In this document: positions 44,267 to 56,200 of the stretch, in pieces | Layout: each line of letters opens with the position of its first letter | Position numbering within the stretch: position 1 is the first letter of the stretch | Assembly: GCA_950097015.1 (NCBI GenBank) | Contig: CATNEN010000039.1 | Coordinates: forward strand, 10,572,001 to 10,636,000 | Length of the DNA: 64,000 bases | Source: Macrostomum hystrix | Taxonomy: Eukaryota > Platyhelminthes > Macrostomidae | Direction: 5' to 3' | The notes under the pieces: model-generated | The model's input: only the letters and a program-made list of their open reading frames with translations | What the model was told of the DNA's origin: nothing | Database searches by the model: none | Position numbers and translations under genes: made by a program

Positions 44267-45642
44267 TCACATGCTACCAGCAGTACTAGTGGCAGTAATG
44301 AATACCGACATCAGGTCGCTGATGTTCACGCCTACAAAACTATCAGTGTAGACAGCGCTCTTGGACACCGTGAGGTTGTCCAGACCGTATCCGCCCTCCG
44401 TCATGTACTCAATGAGGTACTCATCAACCCGCATATAGAATGAGTAGTATCTGTAGTAGGCACAGATCACGTTTGCCCAGCCCAACTGGTGCACCCAAAT
44501 GCCGCTTGATTGACAGGTGTACATTGCGCCTGTCTGATGGTAGCGCGGCAGATCAGGCTTGATGCTGATGTAATAAAAGCTGCTTTGCCCAGTTACCGTG
44601 ATGCTGACAGCGCTGGCAGCCAAGTCGGAGTCCAAACTACTCAAAGACAGTTTGAGTCCGCAGCGATCTGTCACGGAGACAGCGATTGGACGATGACAGC
44701 TGTAGAACTGCTTCAGCTGGCGTAGAGTACAGCTGCCTGGTGCTGCAGTGGCAATTTGGAGTGTGTTTGCGTCACTCAGGATTATCAGACAGGTGTCAAA
44801 CTGTAATCAGACAGGTGTCAAACTGTAATCAGACAGGTGTCAAACTGTAATCAGACAGGTGTCAAACTGTAATCAGACAGGTGTCAAACTGTAATCAGAC
44901 AGGTGTCAAACTGTAATCAGACAAGTGTCAAACTGTAATCAAACAAGAATAAAACTGTAATCTGAGAGGTGTCAAAGTGCAATCAAACTTTAATCTGACA
45001 GGTGTCAAAGTGCAATCAAACTTTAATCTGACAGGTGTCAAAGTGCAATCAAACTGTAATGTGACAGGTGTCAAAGTGCAATCAAACTGTAATGTGACAG
45101 GTGTCAAAGTGCAATAAAATTGTAATCTGACAGGTGTCAAAGTGCAATCAAACTTTAATCTGACAGGTGTCAAAGTGTAATCAAACAGTAATCTGACAGG
45201 TGTCAAATTACAATAAAACTGTAATCTGACAGGTGTCAAACAAACAGTTACAAATCAAGGAAAAGCATTCACCTGTGGAGGCGGCCGGATCTCCTTGGTC
45301 GCACTCGCTGAGGCCCTGCCAGGCGAAGCGGGCTCCCTCGCAGTGGCCGCTGTTGTTCCAGCCGGCCAATTGGACAGCGCTGCGATTGAATAGTCGGCAG
45401 CCGTCGCTTCGCCACCACGCCAGTCGACAGCGACGACTTCCGGCGGCGGCGCAGGCGGAGGCGCACCTCAGAGGCCCGACGCCACCAGCTGGGTCGAGTT
45501 GGCCGCCCAGATCACTGGCCGGACAGCCGGAGTTTCGAATAAATTGGCCAGATACGGTTGTTGCCATGGTTTCGGAGATGACGCATTGTATAGCTAGGCA
45601 ATGTAGGAGCGCGCTGATAAACGATAACATCTTTTTAGACAT
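44267..45642 (-). CDS. Secreted PAN/apple-like protein, 281 aa
   Basis: Two minus-strand exons: 45642-45273 and 44742-44267. The donor gtgaat and the acceptor gccactgcag are compatible in phase. The N-terminus is a signal peptide (MLSFISALLHCLAIQCVIS). It is followed by a cysteine module (PLRCASACAAAGSRRCRLAWW, then DGCRLF) that resembles a PAN/apple domain. Exon 2 begins with PGSCTLRQLKQFYSCHRP and continues as an aromatic-rich, beta-type domain (FYYISIKPDLPRY; a Tyr-rich YYRYYSFYMRVDEYLIEY stretch) that I do not recognise. It lies head to tail with the lectin gene and may belong to the same secreted or mucus-type cluster. A frameshifted relative of exon 1 lies on the other strand at 51547. 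Confidence 0.75.
44785..45245. repeat. 22-bp and 31-bp repeats in the PAN-like gene intron
   Basis: The left part repeats aatcagacaggtgtcaaact plus gt. The right part repeats aatctgacaggtgtcaaagt plus gcaatcaaact. The two subfamilies share gacaggtgtcaaa. Confidence 0.92.
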
Positions 45643-45874
45643 TTTTGTCTGAGTTCTGCTGCCTTCCAGTGCATCTATGAAGCCAATCTGTTATAGGATG
45701 TCCATTTTATGCGCTTTTGAAATTAAGTTCAACCTCTGCCAGCCAATGAGTAGAAGTTACTTCCAGTAGTTTATTCGCGAAATTAATTTTTTTTCTATTA
45801 CGACTACTTGCAGTAGCATTAGTAGAAATGGCAGTTTTTTACGAAGAAAAAAGTGTTATCCGTGAAGTCGCTTA
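45643..45874. other. Upstream of the PAN-like gene
   Basis: Short AT-rich sequence that should hold its promoter. No clear TATA was chosen. Confidence 0.35.
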
Positions 45875-46072
45875 CTGAAGGCTGCGTACGGCTGTTCAGT
45901 CCATGGACCGGGGAGATGCTGCTAACTGGTACCCTGCATTTAACAGCTGGGTGAACTGGTTGAATCGATGCAGAGTTAAGTATCTCACTAAAGAATACAA
46001 ATAGTTGCAGTGGAGTCGAGGATCGAACCCTCGACCTTAATGTCATGAGTCCGATTTTTTAAACCACGCATT
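45875..46072 (-). mobile_element. tRNA-derived SINE, copy 2
   Basis: On the minus strand the head reads as a tRNA relic: gtggttta, an anticodon-arm-like cggactcatgacattaagg, and a B-box in gtcgagggttcgatcctcga. The same conserved body as in copy 1 follows (cacccagctgttaaatgcag). It is better preserved at the head than copy 1. Confidence 0.78.
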
Positions 46073-46300
46073 AGTAATGAAATGAAGGCAGATTATGCAA
46101 ACTTTTACTTTATAAAAAAGTAAATTTTCACTTATAAAGTGCAGTGTCCTGAAACTGTTTTGGCGCAAGTCTTCGTGCCATGCTCTACAGTAAGTTATTT
46201 TATTATTTGTTTTATAATATTTTTTGTTTTACTAATGAGTTTATTGTATAAGTAGACACATTTAGAGCGGCAAATAATGCAAGATCGATAACTACAGATC
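46073..46300. other. AT-rich spacer, no gene seen
   Basis: No coding or repeat structure. Confidence 0.4.
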
Positions 46301-46865
46301 AGGGATTGTGGATTTGGGATTGGGGATCTAGGATTGGGGATCTGGGTTAGGGGATCTGGAATTGGGGATCTGGGATTGGGGATCTGGGATTGGGGATCTG
46401 GGTTAGGGGATCTGGAATTGGGGATCTGGGATTGGGGATCTGGGATTGGGGATCTGGGATTGGGGATCTGGGATTGGGGATCTGGAATTGGGGATCTGGG
46501 ATTGGGGATCTGGGATTGGGGATCTGGGATTGGGGATCTGGGATTGGGGATCTGGGATTAGGGATCTGGGATTGGGGATCTGGGATTGGGGATCTGGGAT
46601 TGGGGATCTGGGATTGGGGATCTGGGATTGGGGATCTGGGATTGGGGATCTGGGATTAGGGATCTGGGATTGGGGATCTGGGATTGGGGATTTGGGATTG
46701 GGAATCTGGGATTTGGGATCTGAGATTGTGGATCTGGGATTTGGGATTTGGGATCTGGGATCTATAATTGAGGATCTGGGATTGAAAATCTGGTATTGAA
46801 GATCTGGGTTAAGGTATTTGGGATTTAGATTCTGGGACTAAGGATCTGGTATTCAGGATCTGTGT
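46300..46865. repeat. 14-bp ggggatctgggatt satellite
   Basis: About 40 units of ggggatctgggatt with decaying copies to the right. It reaches almost to the stop codon of the next gene. Confidence 0.95.
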
Positions 46866-46896
46866 AGAAACAGGCAAATGGGATCTGGAAAGGGAT

Positions 46897-47613
46897 TTAT
46901 CTGCCCGCCAAATCATAATTCTCGCCCTCTTCGTCATAAAACAAATCCACGAGCTGCTCTTCATTATCGTATTCCTCCTCGGCAACAATTTCTCCGTCTT
47001 CTTGTTCATACGCGGAACTCCGCAAATATATGCCCTGACTTTTGTCAGCCTCGTCGTCAGATTTTTTCAACACCTCCTCGTCGACAATCTTGAAGCCCAG
47101 CGGGTTCAGCAGCTCGGTCAGTCGGACGAAGGTCTGGTAATTGTCCGGATGAAAGAACTCCTCCGTCTCCGGGCTGGAGACGCACAGCAGGTCGCAGCAG
47201 TACACGTACAGCGCGTAGGACGGATGATGCGTGGCTGAGCCGACAGGCAAGCGAAAGAATCTTCGCCAGAACGGGCCCATGAGAATCCGGTGCAGATCTG
47301 CGTAGAGCAGAAACTTGGCGTGCAGCAGGCCGACGAGTTTCAGGCCGTAGTGAACCAGAGGCACAACTAGCGGCAGCAGGAAGCCAATCAGAATCGAGTT
47401 GGCGTCGAGAAAGCCCAGCAACTTAAGCTTCAACTCAGCCTGACCGACCTGTTCAAGGGCCTGCTTGGCATCCAACGGCCGGCCTAATAGGTCGAATTTG
47501 CCAACCAATCTGACTGGCATCAGCGGATCAAGAATCAGTGGCCGCTCCTCGCGTTGGTCAGTGTTGACGCAGAAGGACAATGAGCCTTTGCCGGAGCTTA
47601 AGTAGCAGGACAT
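46897..47613 (-). CDS. Unrecognised single-exon membrane protein, 238 aa
   Basis: Minus-strand frame from the ATG at 47613; the frame is open further upstream but with no earlier ATG. The codons are GC-rich and balanced like the other real genes, and the 5' and 3' flanks are AT-rich. The protein starts SCYLSSGKGSLSFCVNTD. It has an amphipathic stretch (LGRPLDAKQALEQVGQAEL), a hydrophobic helix (ILIGFLLPLVVPLVHYGL), then LLYADLHRILMGPFWRRFF and HHPSYALYVYCCDLLCV. It ends in a very acidic tail (EEEYDNEEQLVDLFYDEEGE). The composition suggests one membrane anchor with a cytosolic acidic tail. I do not recognise the family. Confidence 0.68.
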   Translation of the reverse strand: MSCYLSSGKGSLSFCVNTDQREERPLILDPLMPVRLVGKFDLLGRPLDAKQALEQVGQAELKLKLLGFLDANSILIGFLLPLVVPLVHYGLKLVGLLHAKFLLYADLHRILMGPFWRRFFRLPVGSATHHPSYALYVYCCDLLCVSSPETEEFFHPDNYQTFVRLTELLNPLGFKIVDEEVLKKSDDEADKSQGIYLRSSAYEQEDGEIVAEEEYDNEEQLVDLFYDEEGENYDLAGR

Positions 47614-47854
47614 TTTTAAGTATAGCGGCTTTTTCACGAATTTTACACTTCAAAAGTGAGATAAGTCTATTGAATAAAAACTGAACAACGATACTTTATA
47701 AAACACTTTGAAATCTAGGTGTGGCCATAGACATCTACGCTTTTTAGGTAGACTGCAGTATTTACGAGAGTTAACGTGAACGAGAGGACACTCAGTGACA
47801 AGTAGAGTAGAAAAATGGTTTGATACAGGGGGTATGGTGCATGGGAGATAGAGG

Positions 47855-48736
47855 AGAGAGTATGAGAGATTGGATAGAGAGTATGAGAGATTGGATGGAC
47901 AGTATGAGAGATTGGATGGAGAGTATGAGAGATTGGATGGAGAGTATGAGAGATTGGATGGAGAGTATGAGAGATTGGATGGAGAGTATGAGAGATTGGG
48001 TGGAGAGTATGAGAGATTGGGTGGAGAGTATGAGAGATTGGGTGGAGAGTATGAGAGATTGGATGGAGAGTATGAGAGATTGGATGGAGAGTATGAGAGA
48101 TTGGATGGAGAGTATGAGAGATTGGATGGAGAGTATGAGAGATTGGATGGAGAGTATGAGAGATTGGATGGAGAGTATGAGAGATTGGGTGGAGAGTATG
48201 AGAGACTGGATAGAGATTATGAGAGATTGGATAGAGATTATGAGAGACTGGGTGGAGAGTATGAGAGATTGGATAGAGATTATGAGAGATTGGGTGGAGA
48301 GTATGAGAGATTGGGTGGAGAGTATGAGAGATTGGATGTAGAGTATGAGAGATTGGGTGGAGAGTATGAGAGATTGGGTGGAGAGTATGAGAGATTGGAT
48401 GGAGAGTATGAGAGATTGGGTGGAGAGTATGAGAGATTGGGTGGAGAGTATGAGAGATTGGGTGGAGAGTATGAGAGATTGGGTGGAGAGTATGAGAGAT
48501 TGGGTGGAGAGTATGAGAGATTGGGTGGAGAGTATGAGAGATTGGGTCGAGAGTATGAGAGATTGGGTGGAGGGTATGATAGATTGGGTGGAGAGTATGA
48601 GAGATTGGGTGGAGGGTATGATAGATTGGGTGGAGAGTATGAGAGATTGGGTGGAGGGTATGATAGATTGGGTGGAGAGTATGAGAGATTGGATGGAGAG
48701 TATGAGAGATTGGGTGGAGAGTATGAGAGATACGAG
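47855..48736. repeat. 21-bp ggagagtatgagagattggg satellite
   Basis: About 42 units. The 21-bp period keeps several frames open on both strands (RDWMESM, YERLGGE and LSYSPPN repeats); none is supported as a gene. Confidence 0.95.
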
Positions 48737-49017
48737 TAGATATGAGGGCAGAGTAGGAAAGATGAATGAGAGATGATGCGGAACATATACCAGAAGGTAA
48801 GTGAGATCGTTTTAGCTAGTCAAATATTGCCCAGTATTAAAAACCTCATAGTACTACTAGTAGCGGTACTATATGCAAAAATATTATAAAAATAAAGTAT
48901 AAAAATGCTTTTTTACTGGAAGGGTTGTTTGTATGAATTTGATCTAATCAAAAGGGATTCGAATCAAAATGACAGAATTGCAAGAAACCTCAGCTAACAG
49001 TGGACCGACTATATTTT

Positions 49018-51180
49018 AGGGAGTCTGCCCTACATTTTAGGTGTGTGTCCTCCATTTTAGGTGTGTGTCCTCCATTTTAGGTGTCTGTCCTCCATTTTAG
49101 GTGTGTGTCCTCCATTTTAGGTGTCTGTCCTCCATTTTAGATGTCTGTCCTCCATTTTAGGTGTCTGTCCTCCATTTTAGGTGTCTGTCCTCCATTTTAG
49201 GTGTGTGTCCTCCATTTTAGGTGTCTGTCCTCTATTTTAGGTGTCTGTCCTCTATTTTAGGTGTCTGTCCTCTATTTTAGGTGTCTGTCCTCCATTTTAG
49301 GTGTCTGTCCTCCATTTTAGGTGTCTGTCCTCCATTTTAGGTGTCTGTCCTCTATTTTAGGTGTCTGTCCTCCATTTTAGGTGTCTGTCCTCTATTTTAG
49401 GTGTCTGTCCTCCATTTTAGGTGTCTGTCCTCCATTTTAGATGTCTGTCCTCCATTTTAGGTGTCTGTCCTCCATTTTAGGTGTCTGTCCTCCATTTTAG
49501 GTGTGTGTCCTCCATTTTAGGTGTCTGTCCTCCATTTTAGGTGTGTGTCCTCCATTTTAGGTGTCTGTCCTCCATTTTAGATGTCTGTCCTCCATTTTAG
49601 GTGTCTGTCCTCCATTTTAGGTGTCTGTCCTCCATTTTAGGTGTGTGTCCTCCATTTTAGGTGTCTGTCCTCTATTTTAGGTGTCTGTCCTCTATTTTAG
49701 GTGTCTGTCCTCTATTTTAGGTGTCTGTCCTCCATTTTAGGTGTCTGTCCTCCATTTTAGGTGTCTGTCCTCCATTTTAGGTGTCTGTCCTCTATTTTAG
49801 GTGTCTGTCCTCCATTTTAGGTGTCTGTGCTCCATTTTAGGTGTCTGTCCTCCATTTTAGGTGTCTGTCCTCCATTTTAGGTGTCTGTGCTCCATTTTAG
49901 AGAGTGTCTGCCCTCCATTTTAGGTGTCTGTCCTCCATTTTAGGTGTCTGTCCTCCATTTTAGGTGTCTGTCCTCCATTTTAGGTGTCTGTCCTCCATTT
50001 TAGGTGTCTGTCCTCCATTTTAGGTGTCTGTCCTCCATTTTAGGTGTCTGTCCTCTATTTTAGGTGTCTGTCCTCCATTTTCGGTGTCTGTCCTCCATTT
50101 TAGGTGTCTGTCCTCCATTTTAGGTGTCTGTCCTCCATTTTAGGTGTCTGTCCTCCATTTTAGGTGTCTGTCCTCCATTTTAGGTGTCTGTCCTCCATTT
50201 TAGGTGTCTGTCCTCCATTTTAGGTGTCTGTCCTCTATTTTAGGTGTCTGTCCTCCATTTTCGGTGTCTGTCCTCCATTTTCGGTGTCTGTCCTCCATTT
50301 TCGGTGTCTGTCCTCCATTTTCGGTGTCTGTCCTCCATTTTAGGTGTCTGTCCTCCATTTTAGGTGTCTGTCCTCCATTTTAGGTGTCTGTCCTCCATTT
50401 TCGGTGTCTGTCCTCCATTTTAGGTGTCTGTCCTCCATTTTAGAGTGTCTGTCCTCTATTTTAGAGTGTCTGTCCTCTATTTTAGAGTGTCTGTCCTCTA
50501 TTTTAGAGTGTCTGTCCTCTATTTTAGAGTGTCTGTCCTCTATTTTAGAGTGTCTGTCCTCTATTTTAGAGTGTCTGTCCTCTATTTTAGAGTGTCTGTC
50601 CTCTATTTTAGAGTGTCTGTCCTCCATTTTAGAGTGTCTGCCCTCCATTTTAGGGAGTGTCTGCCCTCCATTTTAGAGTGTCTGTCCTCTATTTTAGAGT
50701 GTCTGTCCTCTATTTTAGAGTGTCTGTCCTCTATTTTAGAGTGTCTGCCCTCCATTTTAGAGTGTCTGCCCTCCATTTTAGAGTGTCTGTCCTCTATTTT
50801 AGAGTGTCTGTCCTCTATTTTAGAGTGTCTGTCCTCTATTTTAGAGTGTCTGTCCTCTATTTTAGAGTGTCTGTCCTCCATTTTAGAGTGTCTGTCCTCT
50901 ATTTTAGAGTGTCTGTCCTCTATTTTAGGTGTCTGTCCTCCATTTTAGGTGTCTGTCCTCTATTTTAGGTGTCTGTCCTCCATTTTAGGTGTCTGCCCTC
51001 CATTTTAGGGAGTGTCTGCCCTCTATTTTAGAGTGTCTGTCCTCTATTTTAGAGTGTCTGTCCTCTATTTTAGAGTGTCTGTCCTCTATTTTAGAGTGTC
51101 TGTCCTCTATTTTAGAGTGTCTGTCCTCTATTTTAGAGTGTCTGTCCTCCATTTTAGAGTGTCTGCCCTCCATTTTAAGG
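49018..51180. repeat. 20-bp gtgtctgtcctccattttag satellite
   Basis: About 105 units of 20-22 bp. In the left half a 22-unit block of 440 bp recurs (for example from 49201 and from 49641). In the right half the unit is lengthened by a duplicated ag (attttagagtgtctgtcctc). Each junction reads ttttaggtgt, acceptor-like and donor-like at once. Confidence 0.95.
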
Positions 51181-51184
51181 TGCC

Positions 51185-51375
51185 TGTCTCAGATTTCAAA
51201 GTTAGAGGAGAGAGGATGTGGGAGGCAGGGAGGAGAGGATGTGTGAGGCAGGGGAAGGATGTGGGAGACAGGGAGGAGAGGATGTGGGAGAAAAAAGGGG
51301 AGACGATGTGGGAGACAAAGGGGAGAGAGGATCTGGGAGACAGAGGAGAGGATGTGCTAGATAGGGGAGAGCGCG
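51185..51375. repeat. gagaggatgtgggag repeat
   Basis: Imperfect purine-rich units of 20-24 bp at the end of the larger satellite. Confidence 0.8.
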
Positions 51376-51546
51376 CAAGCTATGTGGGAACAGTTGCTAT
51401 GCATCAATTTCATTCTTGGCCTGCCAACCAATGACAGCGCATCGCCTCATCAAGCAGTGATGGGACATAAAAATCAAAATCCTAACCAAGAGACAAACTG
51501 CGCCGAGTCAGTTTTCGGAATTGCAAAACTAGAACAAAATATTGAG

Positions 51547-51862
51547 ATGAGTAAGTTGCGGAAACTCAACGCTTTGATTTCTCTAATCGTTTTTCATTTC
51601 TGTCTAGCAGCCGCAGGTCACGTGACTGGCCAATTCGACCGCATCTCCGGTTGCCCTAGCAACGCGGCGCGGAACGGCCTGCATCGCCGCCTGCGCCGGG
51701 CTGACTGATTCCCGCTGCCGAATTGCATTCTACAATCGACGCGCCCGGAGCTGCAGAATGTTCGATTTAGCGACTGTCAAGCCAGTCTGGGACTGGCACT
51801 GCGTTGGCGGTGGCGTCGGATACTTGAGAACGCCTTCACTCTTAAGCCTTACTCCTAGATAA
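51547..51862 (+). pseudogene. Frameshifted relative of the PAN-like secreted protein
   Basis: From ATG 51547 the frame encodes a signal-peptide-like start (LNALISLIVFHFCLAAAGHV) and then TGQFDRISGCPSN, close to SGQFIRNSGCPAS in the gene at 45642. That frame then ends at 51708. The matching cysteine module (ACIAACAGLTDSRCRIAFY, then SCRMF) continues in another frame and runs to a stop at 51862. A small indel near 51657-51680 and loss of part of the linker explain this. It could be a decayed copy or a sequencing error in a live gene. No second exon was found. Confidence 0.6.
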
Positions 51863-52372
51863 TACTAAGAGACGAAAATGTGCAGCTGTCAGAAAATGAT
51901 ATGACCAGCTGTTAAAAATATTTGATAAGGACTGTCTAGGCACGGTAATTTGTAAGAAAATTTCGTCTGGATGTAGTCACTCCCGCATTGTTAGTTTAGT
52001 TTTTAGGAGCAAGTAGATGTTTTAGATTTCAACAGCGTCTCGGTGTACTGTGGTATTATTTGGGAAAAAAGGGACGATTTCTGAAGAGCAGCACGGCAAG
52101 TTTGTTTGATATACAGAAAATGAAACTTTCTGGTTTATTTATTAAAAAAACTTGCCTTCCCAGATAAGACACCTTTTTATGTTTTGTAGTCGTGCAAAAG
52201 TGAGAGAAGTAAATACTTTTTACTAGAAAAAATTTGCACAGCCGATTACGACACAAAAAGAGGACGGATTTAAATATGGTAGAGAGCGATTCTCTAGTTA
52301 GTAACTATGCTATAAGCAAAAACAAAAACCTGCTTCACAAGACCTGCAAGCAAAAGCCTCTAAAACAGCTAT
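51863..52372. other. AT-rich spacer, no gene seen
   Basis: No coding or repeat structure. Confidence 0.5.
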
Positions 52373-52374
52373 TC

Positions 52375-53045
52375 ACTTGATTCTAAAGGATTATCAATGG
52401 ATTCTATCCTAAAGGATTATCTATAGATTTGATTCTAAAGGATTGTCAATGGATTCTATCCTGAAGGATTATCTATAGATTTGATTCTAAAGGATTATCA
52501 ATGGATTCTATCCTGAAGGATTATCTATAGACTTGATTCTAAAGGATTATCTATAGATTTGATTCTAAAGGATTGTCAATGGATTCTATCCTGAAGGATT
52601 ATCTATAGACTTGATTCTAAAGGATTATCTATAGACTTGATTCTAAAGGATTATCTATAGATTTGATTCTAAAGGATTATCAATGGATTCTATCCTGAAG
52701 GATTATCTATAGACTTGATTCTAAAGGATTATCTATAGACTTGATTCTAAAGGATTATCTATAGATTTGATTCTAAAGGATTATCTATAGATTTGATTCT
52801 AAAGGATTATCAATGGATTCTATCCTGAAGGATTATCTATAGACTTGATTCTAAAGGATTATCAATCGATTCTATCCTGAAGGATTATCTATAGACTTGA
52901 TTCTAAAGGATTATCTATAGACTTGATTCTAAAGGATTATCTATAGACTTGATTCTAAAGGATTATCTATAGACTTGATTCTAAAGGATTATCAATGGAT
53001 TCTATCCTGAAGGATTATCTATAGATTTGATTGTAAAGGATTACC
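52375..53045. repeat. 22-24-bp repeat downstream of BBS4
   Basis: Units of gattctaaaggattatctat plus agactt, alternating with gattctatcctgaaggatta variants. Confidence 0.93.
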
Positions 53046-53266
53046 AGTTATTTTTCATCACAAAGATAAAATCCTAAAAACTTTGGATTCTAGATAAAAA
53101 CTTTCCAAACATAATTTCTTAAGTGCCAGTTTAAACCGTGAATGTGGTGTGCGCTATTGCTAAACAAAAGAAGAATTTGCGAAAGCCAACAGCAAAGAAC
53201 GGAATTGACCGCGACTCATTGACTTTTAGAAAAGTACTTTCTTTTTTCGCGAGTCGCTTTATCAGC

Positions 53267-56200
53267 TCAAAAATCTGGCAGCGGGTTGATTGGCCGACGC
53301 GACGGCTCTGGCTTGGGGTGGGTCGGCGGCTCAGCGGGCGGCTGCGGCGCGCGTTGAATGTCCCGCAGCTGGTCGGCGGAGTCGCGGCCAGGCCGCTTCT
53401 GATCGCGCGCAGCAGGCGGCTGGTGAACAGCGGGACTGGAAGCTCCGGGAGCTTCGGCGCGCCACAGAAGAGATTCGCCGACATTCAACAGAGCGGCCAG
53501 CCGTTTGCCAGTCTCAACAGCGTCCGGAGCCTCCTCAGCGGCGGCGGCGGCGCTGCCGTGACGCTCCTGAAGGCGACGTTCGAATTCGCCGAGCATCCGG
53601 CCGCTGGCGGAGGCGTCGCCGGCGTTGTACAGGTAGACAGCGTAGTTTAGCGCGACCAGCGGGTCCAGGGATCTGCGGATTAAAAAATGGGATAAATTTT
53701 TTTATTACCGTTAACTGATCTTAGCTCACCGATAATCCTCAAACTGATCCCAGCTCACTGATAATCCTCAAACTGATCCCAGCTCACTGATAATCCTCAA
53801 ACTGATCCCAGCTCACTGATAATCCTCAAACTGATCCCAGCTCACTGATAATCCTCAAACTGATCCCAGCTCACTGATAATCCTCAAACTGATCCCAGCT
53901 CACCGATAATCCTCAAACTGATCTCAGCTCACCGATAATCCTCAAACTGATCCCAGCTCACTGATAATCCTCAAACTGATCCCAGCTCACTGAAAATCCT
54001 CAAACTGATCCCAGCTCACCGATAATCCTAAAATTGATCTCAGCTCACCGATAATCCTCAAACTGATCCCAGCTCACCGATAATCCTCAAACTGGTCCCA
54101 GCTCACTGATAATCCTCAAACTGATCCCAGCTCACTGATAATCCTCAAACTGATCCCAGCTCAATGATAATCCTCAAACTCGAATTCAAAACTTATATCC
54201 TACCTGGCTCCAGCCTCCTTCTCAACTTTGAGCGCCTCATCGTAGGCCAGCCGACAATTATCAGCGTCGTCCAGGTGACTTAGCGCAACGCCTAGCAGCA
54301 TGTACAGGGCTGGCATCTTTGGTCGCAGCTGGATAGCAGCAGTTAGGAAGTGGAAGGCGCTGGCGTATTGCTCAGTGTAGAGGTGCACCAGGCCAAGATT
54401 GTACTGCACCTTCCATTCGAATGGGCTCAGGTAGGCGGCCCGCTTCAGGCAGGTGATGGCGGCGACAAATTTGCGCTTGCCAAAGAATGCCATGCCGACA
54501 TTGTTCCAAACGGCGGCGCTCTCCGGCGCGTTGCTGGCAGCCACCTGCGGGTTTTGCGAAAGTTAATTACTGAGCAGCCTGGATGAGTAGCGGTTAGACT
54601 GATAGCTGATAAAATGGCAGGGTGAATGACGGGTAAAATGGCGGGTAAAATGACAGGGTGAATGACGGGTAAAATGGCAGGGTGAATGGCGGGTAAAATG
54701 GCAGGGTGAATGGCGGGTAAAATGGCAGGGTGAATGGCGGGTAAAATGACAGGGTGAATGACGGGTAAAATGGCACTTTGAATGGCGGGTAAAATGACAG
54801 GGTGAATGACGGGTAAAATGGCGGTAAAATGGCACTTTGAATGGCGGGTAAAATGACAGGGTGAATGGCGGGTAAAATGGCAGGGTGAATGGCGGGTAAA
54901 ATGGCAGGGTGAATGGCGGGTAAAATGACAGGGTGAATGACGGGTAAAATGGCGGTAAAATGGCACTTTGAATGGCGGGTAAAATGGCACTTTGAATGGC
55001 GGGTAACCCTGTAAAAAATTAGGCTGGTTCTTCGGCGGGTTTTTTGTGCAAAATAGGTGTGGAATCTACCAAAATCCCCCCTATCTCGCAAGAGTTCAAG
55101 AAACCACCCAGGAAGCAGCTGATGTAACCGTAAATTGTGCGGAAACCACCGAAAAATCACCCGAACCAGTGGCCCATGGGACAACCAGAGAATTATTTAC
55201 GGGCGATTCCTCGGCGGTTTCTGAGCATGGAATCTTCCGAACTGGAGGATTCTTTGGGTGATTCCATTTCGCCACCGAGAAGCACCGAGAAAACGCCCAG
55301 TTGGGTAGATTCTAAGCATGGAATCATCCGATTGGTATGTTTCCAGCGTTCGGCTGTTTCTTTTTCTGGAAACACCGCAGATTCCAACTGGAATCACCCA
55401 AAGAAACATCCCTATTTTTTAGCGGGATGGCGGGTAAATGGCACTGAATGGCATAGAGGGAATTGTATGATGACTGCTATCAGCCTTACCCTGTACTTGG
55501 TGAGGGCCACATCGTAGTCTCCGTGAGCCTGCATGATGGAGCCAGCTGCCAATATGGCCTTAGTGTGCTCAGGATCATAGGTCAGGGCGTTGCCCAGGTG
55601 TTCGAAGGCCTTCTGATACTGATTGCACTGCATGTAGAGCAGGCCAAGGGTGGACAGAAGGTCGGGATTCTCCGGCGCCAGCTCTACGGCTCTGCGAAGG
55701 CGCGAATTGCTACTTGCATGAAAGCAAAAAATTAACGCTACTCATAGTAGCGAGTGTGAAAATTGTTGTTTTAAAAACATTTACCTGCGAAATACCTCCA
55801 GCGCGTGCTGCAAGTCATTCTCAATGATGTGTATCTTGCCCAGCTGCACCAGTGTGCTCTCGTGAGGCCGCAGGCTGGCAGCTCGCTTCAGGTGCTCCTT
55901 GGCCTGGGAGAAGTCGCGCATGTGCATGCAGCAGACGCCAAGATTATGTGCGACTTCCCAATCTTCCGGGGCCTGCTTGGAGGCGTCCTGCGAGGTAGCG
56001 AGATTTGGTAGGATAACAATGCATTTGAATAGAGTAATGTCATATGAGATAAAAGTACATTTAGTTACGACAGAATAATAATGGGGGTACATCTGAATGC
56101 GAAAGACTAATATAGGATAAAAGTACATCCTATCCTATCCTATCCTATAAAAGTACATCCTATGAATACGACAGACCAATATTTGAAAAAAACGTCTGTA

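Noticed and set aside
45990-46072. A tRNA gene on the minus strand
   Set aside because: Only a degenerate tRNA-like head with a B-box; no complete cloverleaf, and it is joined to the shared SINE body also present at 30723.
46897-47637. Longer version of the unknown protein starting at 47637
   Set aside because: The first codon there is GTG; the first in-frame ATG is at 47613.
47870-48739. Long frames on both strands (YERLGGE, RDWMESM, LSYSPPN repeats)
   Set aside because: Pure 21-bp satellite, open in several frames on both strands at once, which is the mark of a stop-free unit rather than a gene.
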